Position numbers and translations under genes: made by a program
The notes under the pieces: model-generated
Told to the model about the DNA's origin: nothing
Databases searched by the model: none
What the model saw: the letters and a program-made list of their open reading frames with translations, nothing else
NCBI GenBank assembly: GCA_012521185.1
Contig: JAAYMV010000100.1
Location: forward strand, 1 to 45,380
Direction: 5' to 3'
Source of the DNA: Bacillota bacterium
GTDB taxonomy: Bacteria > Bacillota > Limnochordia > Darwinibacteriales > DTU012
DNA length: 45,380 nt
In this document: positions 40,460 to 45,380 of the stretch, piece by piece
Layout of the letters: each line of letters begins with the position of its first letter
Position numbering within the stretch: position 1 is the first letter of the stretch

Positions 40460-41746
40460 ATGAAGAAAAAGTATGTGCTAGTTGGAACAGGAGGCCGAGC
40501 TCGCTTTTTCTATGAGGCATTGGTCAGCACTTATAAAGAAACTAGTCAGCTCGTTGCTTTTTGTGATATTAACCAAACTAGAATGAATTATGCAGTCAAC
40601 TATTTAAAAGAAAAATATGAGGACTGCCCACCAATTAATACGTATTTAGCTCATGAATTTGACGAAATGATTGAGAAAGAAAAGCCAGACGCAGTAATTG
40701 TGACAACTATCGACAGAACACATCACAAGTATATTATCCGTGCTATGGAATTAGGCTGTGATGCAATTACAGAAAAACCAATGACCATCGACGAGGTTAA
40801 ATGTCAAGAGATTCTTGATGCAGTGAAAAGAACTGGCAGAAACTTACGAGTAACCTTCAACTATCGTTACTCTCCATATAATACTAAAATTCGTGAGTTA
40901 ATTATGAATGACACTATTGGTCAAGTTAACTCCGTTCATTTTGAATGGTTATTAGATACACGTCATGGTGCAGACTACTTTAGAAGATGGCATCGTGATA
41001 AACGTAATAGTGGTGGATTATTAGTTCATAAATCAACTCACCACTTTGATTTAGTTAATTTCTGGCTAGGAACTCAACCAAAAACAGTATTTGCTTTTGG
41101 TGATTTAATGTTCTACGGTCGAGAAAATGCTGAAAATCGTGGCATGACAAACTTCTATTATCGTGGTACAGGTTCGGAACATGCTAAAAATGACCCGTTT
41201 GCACTTGATCTATCTAAGAACGAACAATTGAAGGGTTTATATTTAGATGCAGAGCATGAAGATGGTTATTTAAGAGACCAAAGCGTATTTGGTGATGGTA
41301 TCAGTATCGAGGACACTCTAGGCGTATTAGTTCGCTATAAAAACAATGCGATTCTAACTTATTCATTAAATGCTTACATGCCATGGGAAGGTTATCGCAT
41401 TGCCTTTAACGGTACTAAAGGTCGTATCCAAGTTAATGTTGGTGAAAAGACTTATATTAACGCTGGTGGAGATGCTGCACAAGAAGGTGCGGTGCGGATG
41501 AAACAAATAGTTGTTCATCGAATCGGTGAAGAACCATACGAAGTACATGTAGAAGAAGCTCCAGGTGGACATGGTGGCGGGGATCCACGTCTTTTAGACG
41601 ATATCTTTGGTAATCCTGAGCCAGACCCATTCAACCGAGCTGCATCTCACATTGATGGTGCAATGAGTATCTTAACCGGTGTTGCCGGAAACATTTCCTT
41701 ACGTACTGGTATGCCAGTCAACGTTGATGATTTAGTTAAGTTTTAA
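40460..41746 (+). CDS. Gfo/Idh/MocA family oxidoreductase
   Basis: This 428-residue NAD(P)-dependent dehydrogenase family protein has the N-terminal Rossmann fold KYVLVGTGGRARFFYEAL, the family EKP motif (ITEKPMT, Lys about 112) that holds the catalytic Lys, and a C-terminal substrate domain with HKSTHHFDLVNFWLG containing candidate catalytic His residues. Such enzymes oxidise or epimerise sugars, inositols or amino sugars; the substrate here is unknown. CTGGAGGAGG lies upstream of the ATG. It is divergent from the AraC regulator, with a terminator before the GH43-like gene, so it may be strongly expressed alone with limited read-through. Confidence 0.92.
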   Translation: MKKKYVLVGTGGRARFFYEALVSTYKETSQLVAFCDINQTRMNYAVNYLKEKYEDCPPINTYLAHEFDEMIEKEKPDAVIVTTIDRTHHKYIIRAMELGCDAITEKPMTIDEVKCQEILDAVKRTGRNLRVTFNYRYSPYNTKIRELIMNDTIGQVNSVHFEWLLDTRHGADYFRRWHRDKRNSGGLLVHKSTHHFDLVNFWLGTQPKTVFAFGDLMFYGRENAENRGMTNFYYRGTGSEHAKNDPFALDLSKNEQLKGLYLDAEHEDGYLRDQSVFGDGISIEDTLGVLVRYKNNAILTYSLNAYMPWEGYRIAFNGTKGRIQVNVGEKTYINAGGDAAQEGAVRMKQIVVHRIGEEPYEVHVEEAPGGHGGGDPRLLDDIFGNPEPDPFNRAASHIDGAMSILTGVAGNISLRTGMPVNVDDLVKF

Positions 41747-41761
41747 TGGTAGTAGTTTTGC

Positions 41762-41796
41762 AAGCTATTGGCTAATATCTAGTCAATAGCTTTTTT
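41762..41796 (+). terminator. Intrinsic terminator
   Basis: AAGCTATTG (41762-41770) pairs with CAATAGCTT (41784-41792), and TTTTTT follows. Confidence 0.85.
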
Positions 41797-41844
41797 AATG
41801 TACCTATGATAGACTAGAAAATAATGCCTGGAGGGGAAAAAAAC

Positions 41845-42738
41845 TTGAAAAAAAGTGAAATCCAAATGCGCGATCCTTTTGTTTTGCCAGTAGAAGAAGA
41901 AGGACTTTATTATTTGTTCGGTACGACGGATAAAGACTGTTGGCGTGGTCCAGCAGTTGGTTTCGATGTCTATGTTAGTAAAGACCTAGAAGATTGGGAA
42001 GGTCCTTATCCGGCATTTCGACCGGCCACGGATTTTTGGTCTGATCAAAATTACTGGGCACCTGAAGTTTTTGCTTATCAAGGCAAGTATTATATGTTTG
42101 CCAGTTTTAAGGCTGCGGGTGTTTGTCGTGGAACTCAAATTTTGGTAGCAGATCATCCCAAAGGGCCTTTTGTACCTCATAGTGATGGACCAGTTACACC
42201 AAGAGATTGGGAATGTTTAGATGGGACTTTATATGTTGATCCTGAGGGAAATCCATGGATGGTATTTTGTCATGAGTGGGTGCAAATTGTTGATGGCGAA
42301 ATTCATGCCTTGCCTTTAAGTAAAGACTTAAAAGAAGCCGCTGGTAAACCGCATTTCTTGTTCAAGGCTTCGGAAGCTCCTTGGGCAAGAGCCTTTAAAC
42401 GAAATTTTAACGGAGTAGAAAAAGACGGCTATGTAACTGATGGACCATTCTTATACCGGACAAAATCTAATGCGTTATTAATGTTATGGTCTAGTAAAGG
42501 AGACCAAGGTTATACTATGGGTATTGCTCGAAGTGAAACGGGGAACATTCTTGGTCCTTGGATTCAAGAGCCAGAACCAATCTATGGTAAAGATGGCGGA
42601 CATGGTATGTTTTTTAAAACCTTTGATGGTAGATTAATGATGACCATCCACACCCCAAACCAAACCCCTAATGAACGCCCTATTTTTATTGAAGTTGTAG
42701 AAAAGAATAATCAGCTCACAATCAAAGAACAGCCATAA
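41845..42738 (+). CDS. Glycoside hydrolase family 43-like protein
   Basis: This 297-residue protein is a five-bladed beta-propeller of the GH43 type. The catalytic-base Asp10 is in MRDPFVLP, NYWAPEVFAYQGKYYMF is the classic blade motif, and LDGTLYVD holds the pKa-modulating Asp126. The acid position, usually Glu in EGP, reads TDGPFLY (Asp199). GGHGMFF places a His253. It has no signal peptide, so it would act on imported oligosaccharides such as arabino- or xylo-oligomers. The TTG at 41845 is taken as start because TGGAGGGG ends 8 bases before it; the ATG at 41824 has no ribosome binding site. Confidence 0.82.
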   Translation: MKKSEIQMRDPFVLPVEEEGLYYLFGTTDKDCWRGPAVGFDVYVSKDLEDWEGPYPAFRPATDFWSDQNYWAPEVFAYQGKYYMFASFKAAGVCRGTQILVADHPKGPFVPHSDGPVTPRDWECLDGTLYVDPEGNPWMVFCHEWVQIVDGEIHALPLSKDLKEAAGKPHFLFKASEAPWARAFKRNFNGVEKDGYVTDGPFLYRTKSNALLMLWSSKGDQGYTMGIARSETGNILGPWIQEPEPIYGKDGGHGMFFKTFDGRLMMTIHTPNQTPNERPIFIEVVEKNNQLTIKEQP

Positions 42739-42751
42739 AAGGAGGCAAATT

Positions 42752-43480
42752 ATGAAAGATTATCTGCGTAATTCAGCAATAATGGCTTTCGGATGGCTTG
42801 CTTTTTTGGTTATGATGGTGATTAGTGGAATGATTAGCGAAACTTATAGATTTCTGGTTTTGCTTGTTATACCTGGAGGTTTTTTAGTTGTAACAGGGCT
42901 GCTGTTTACTTACTTAGCGCTTAAATATCCCCGAGGTTATGCTGTCACTATCTGGCCTATATTAGGCTTGGTATTTCTTGATCAGGGAATAAAATTGTTA
43001 GTTTATTTCATAGGAGTTGAGCAGCTTAACCTTCAGATTATTCCCGATTTGATCTATCTTCAACCCCAGTATAACACTTATGGTTCCTATCTAGGTTCTT
43101 TATTAGGTATGGAAATTAGTAATCTGAGTTATATTGTTTTATATATCGTTTTTGCGTTTTTCATTATTGAAGGGTACCATTTTTATCTCAGCCGAAATGA
43201 GAAAAACTTCTGGACTAGCTCGTTTTATTTATCGTTAGTAGCTGGAATTTGTGCTTCAAGCCTGGACAAGCTTCTATGGGGCAAGACATTAGATACCTTA
43301 TACATTAAACCACTGTTTGTTTGTGACATAAAAGACTTTTACATTACTTATGCTTTATTTTTCTTAGGTGCAGAAATAATTCGGCAAGGATATCTAGCAA
43401 GCAAAACTACCTTAAAAGAAGATTGGCTGCTTTTGAAAGAGTTTTTTCACTTTATTGGCAGACGCCGGTGTCAAAGGTAG
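42752..43480 (+). CDS. Divergent signal peptidase II (LspA)-like membrane protein
   Basis: This 242-residue integral membrane protein is not annotated easily by eye, but its second half follows LspA landmarks in order. These are FLDQGIK (Asp77, Lys81) for the LDQ-x-SK helix, YNTYGSYLG (Asn108, Gly111) for the NxGAAF loop, and SSLDKLLWGKTLDTLY (Asp172) for the GNxxDR motif. VCDIKDFYITYALFFLGA (Asp195) matches the FNxAD motif. Both catalytic Asp positions are retained, but flanking residues differ and two extra N-terminal membrane segments (about residues 8-57) are present. It may be a specialised protease or a repurposed paralogue. GGAGG precedes the ATG, 13 bases after the GH43-like gene. Confidence 0.65.
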   Translation: MKDYLRNSAIMAFGWLAFLVMMVISGMISETYRFLVLLVIPGGFLVVTGLLFTYLALKYPRGYAVTIWPILGLVFLDQGIKLLVYFIGVEQLNLQIIPDLIYLQPQYNTYGSYLGSLLGMEISNLSYIVLYIVFAFFIIEGYHFYLSRNEKNFWTSSFYLSLVAGICASSLDKLLWGKTLDTLYIKPLFVCDIKDFYITYALFFLGAEIIRQGYLASKTTLKEDWLLLKEFFHFIGRRRCQR

Positions 43481-43497
43481 AAATCTAAAATCTTTAA

Positions 43498-43506
43498 TGA
43501 TATAAT
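43498..43506 (+). promoter_or_regulatory. Candidate extended -10 promoter of glnS
   Basis: TGATATAAT is a perfect extended -10 element; no clear -35 is found at the usual spacing. Confidence 0.5.
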
Positions 43507-43565
43507 AAAAGTTACTAGATAATAGTAGGCAGAGAAGGATATTGGAAGGATGTGGCTATAAGGAC

Positions 43566-45230
43566 ATGACAGAACGTGAACCTATGAATTTTATCGATAG
43601 AATAGTAGCTAATGATTTAGCGACAGGTAAAGTAACAAAAGTACACACCAGGTTCCCACCAGAACCAAATGGTTTTTTGCATATTGGTAGTGCTTATGCC
43701 ATTAATATAAGTTATTCCATTGCTAAAAAATACAATGGAAAATTTAATTTGCGTTTTGATGACACCAACCCTTTAAAGGAAGATATTAGTTATGTAAATG
43801 CGATTATTGAAGATATGAATTGGCTTGGTGTTAAGTATGAAGGACCTTATTACGGTTCTGATTATAATGAGCAAATTTACGAATATGCTGTCTACTTAAT
43901 TAAAAAGGGACTAGCTTATGTATGCGATTTAAGCCCAGATGAAATCCGCGAATATCGAGGGACTTTAACTGAACCAGGAAAAAATAGTCCATATCGGGAT
44001 CGTTCTGTTGAAGAAAACTTAGAATTATTCGAGCGGATGCGGGCAGGTGAGTTTGAAGAAGGGGAAAAAGTTCTTCGAGCAAAAATTGACATGGCTAGCC
44101 CTAACATTGTGATGCGTGATCCAGTAATTTTTAGAATTATTAAAGCGGAGCATTATCGGACAGGTAATCAATGGTGTATTTATCCAATGTACGACTTTGC
44201 TCATCCAATTCAAGACTATATTGAAGGTATTACTCATTCCTTATGTTCGAATGAGTTTGTTAATAACCGTCCTTTATATGAATGGACTTTAGAAAACTTA
44301 GATTTACCTAATCCACTACCACAACAAATTGAGTTTGGTCGGTTAAATATTACCGGTGTAGTTACCAGTAAGCGCTATTTAAAACAATTGGTTGACAGTG
44401 GTGTTCTAGAGGGTTGGGATGACCCACGTTTGCCCACTATTCAAGGTATGCGAAGAAGAGGATACACTCAAGATGCTATCTTTGCCTTTCTCAATGAAAT
44501 TGGTGTGCCAAAAGCTGAAAGTACAGTTGATGTAGAAATGTTAGAGCATTTTGTGCGGCAAGATTTAAATGAAAAGGCAACTTGCGTAATGGCTGTTTTA
44601 GATCCGCTAAAAGTAGTAATTACAAACTGGGATGAAGATCATGTTGAGTATGTAGATGCAGACAATAGTTATACTAATCCGAATCTTGGCAGCCGTAAAG
44701 TACCTTTAACACGGGAAATTTATATCGAACGAGAAGATTTTATGGAAAATCCGCCAAAGAAATATAACCGATTGGTTCTAGGAGGCGAGGTTAGATTACG
44801 GCATGGTTACTTCATTAAATGTAACGAAGTGATCAAAGATGAACAAGGCAATATTATAGAATTACACTGTACCTATGATCCAGAAACCAAGAGTGGTTCT
44901 GGTTTTACTGGCCGTAAGGTAAAAGGAACTATTCATTGGGTAAGTGCTAGTCATGGTTTGCCTTGCACCGTACGACTTTATGAATCATTATTTAATGAAC
45001 AGCCAACTGAAGAAAACCTATTAGAATCGATTAATCCTAATTCTAAGGTGGTATTAAATTCCATTGTTGAACCAAGTATTTTGGATTTTGTAAAAGATGG
45101 AGTAACCCATTTTCAATTCTTAAGAAATGGTTATTTCGTGTGGGATAATAAGTTAGCCGCTTTAGATAATTTAGTGTTTAACCGCATTGTAACTTTGAGG
45201 AGTTCGTACCGACATCCTAATAAAGGGTAA
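43566..45230 (+). CDS. glnS: Glutaminyl-tRNA synthetase
   Basis: This class Ib aminoacyl-tRNA synthetase has 554 residues. The HIGH motif lies in RFPPEPNGFLHIGSA, followed by FNLRFDDTNPLKED; DFAHPIQDYIEGITHSLCSNEF is GlnRS-typical, the KMSKS equivalent is VVTSKRYL, and the C-terminal anticodon-binding beta barrels include VEYVDADNSYTNPNLGSRKVPLTREIYIE. It charges tRNA-Gln directly, whereas many Bacillota use GluRS plus GatCAB. The ATG at 43566 gives the usual N-terminus; AAGGA is close upstream. A TTG start at 43542 with AGAAGGA is also possible and would add eight residues. A strong terminator follows. Confidence 0.96.
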   Translation: MTEREPMNFIDRIVANDLATGKVTKVHTRFPPEPNGFLHIGSAYAINISYSIAKKYNGKFNLRFDDTNPLKEDISYVNAIIEDMNWLGVKYEGPYYGSDYNEQIYEYAVYLIKKGLAYVCDLSPDEIREYRGTLTEPGKNSPYRDRSVEENLELFERMRAGEFEEGEKVLRAKIDMASPNIVMRDPVIFRIIKAEHYRTGNQWCIYPMYDFAHPIQDYIEGITHSLCSNEFVNNRPLYEWTLENLDLPNPLPQQIEFGRLNITGVVTSKRYLKQLVDSGVLEGWDDPRLPTIQGMRRRGYTQDAIFAFLNEIGVPKAESTVDVEMLEHFVRQDLNEKATCVMAVLDPLKVVITNWDEDHVEYVDADNSYTNPNLGSRKVPLTREIYIEREDFMENPPKKYNRLVLGGEVRLRHGYFIKCNEVIKDEQGNIIELHCTYDPETKSGSGFTGRKVKGTIHWVSASHGLPCTVRLYESLFNEQPTEENLLESINPNSKVVLNSIVEPSILDFVKDGVTHFQFLRNGYFVWDNKLAALDNLVFNRIVTLRSSYRHPNKG

Positions 45231-45235
45231 GCAGG

Positions 45236-45279
45236 AGAATTCATAAGCTAGGGTAATCTAGCTTATGAATTCTTTTTTT
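45236..45279 (+). terminator. Strong intrinsic terminator after glnS
   Basis: A 16-bp perfect stem (45236-45251 with 45258-45273) with a 6-base loop is followed by a run of seven T residues. Confidence 0.93.
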
Positions 45280-45311
45280 ATATTTAACTAACTTAAGGAT
45301 TACTTAGCAAA

Positions 45312-45380
45312 ATGGGCAGGATAACTAAATTGACTGATGAATATTATAAGAGAATATTAGTTCAGTTCGATCAGGAGTGG
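45312..45380 (+). CDS. Possible start of a truncated gene at the window edge
   Basis: An open frame begins at ATG 45312 and runs to the window end, giving 23 residues (MGRITKLTDEYYKRILVQFD and on). TTAAGGA lies upstream at a rather long distance of about 13 bases. The composition looks like a coding N-terminus, but the piece is too short to identify. Confidence 0.35.
   Translation, partial: MGRITKLTDEYYKRILVQFDQEW

Overview
The window reads as a low-GC chromosome segment of an anaerobic, fermentative member of the Bacillota (Clostridia-like). Pointers are the AT-rich sequence, strong AGGAGG-type ribosome binding sites, frequent TTG/GTG starts, a tetrahydrofolate riboswitch before a FolT-type ECF component, a small PurL with PurS and PurQ, UPF0237/UPF0210 neighbours and an ATP-type PEP carboxykinase. 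No rRNA, tRNA, IS element, CRISPR array or phage gene is visible. No stretch longer than 300 bases lacks a gene; the longest (1560-1809) holds a riboswitch and divergent promoters.

Layout. 1-2229: a truncated gene end, a HAD-IIA phosphatase, the riboswitch-controlled folate transporter component and a glyoxalase-like protein. 2269-3915: ACT protein plus UPF0210 protein. 3936-6321: two divergent envelope proteins of unknown function. 6393-7519: class II aldolase with an Anabaena-sensory-rhodopsin-transducer-like protein. 7628-13622: central carbon block of an acetolactate-synthase-like enzyme, a homocitrate-synthase-family enzyme that may be a Re-citrate synthase, PEP carboxykinase and isocitrate dehydrogenase. 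13740-16932: MFS carrier plus flavoprotein. 17047-21336: RapZ, a cold-shock protein with a structured leader, a phosphohexomutase and a tandem HD/HD-GYP protein. 21464-26611: a two-gene CHR (chromate-type) transporter, then a TetR regulator with a peptide-type ABC importer lacking ATPase genes. 26728-34710: purine operon purE-S-Q-L-F-M-N-D. 34803-42738: carbohydrate island (GH106-like protein, CBS protein, GH1 beta-glucosidase, AraC regulator, Gfo/Idh/MocA oxidoreductase, GH43-like protein). 42752-45380: divergent LspA-like membrane protein, glutaminyl-tRNA synthetase and the start of a truncated gene.

The strongest anomaly is PurQ. It has lost the glutaminase nucleophile Cys (now Gly85) and the catalytic His (now Arg193), although the surrounding purine operon looks intact. 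The purE promoter is directly preceded by a perfect inverted repeat that is both a convincing terminator and a pair of PurBox-like sequences. Other points of interest are RNA-level switches before folT and the cold-shock gene, a palindromic operator pair before tetR, a putative HEPN-CBS fusion and an LspA paralogue with an N-terminal extension.

All calls come from reading the sequence and recalling family motifs; no database search was run. Promoter calls are motif matches and the least certain entries.
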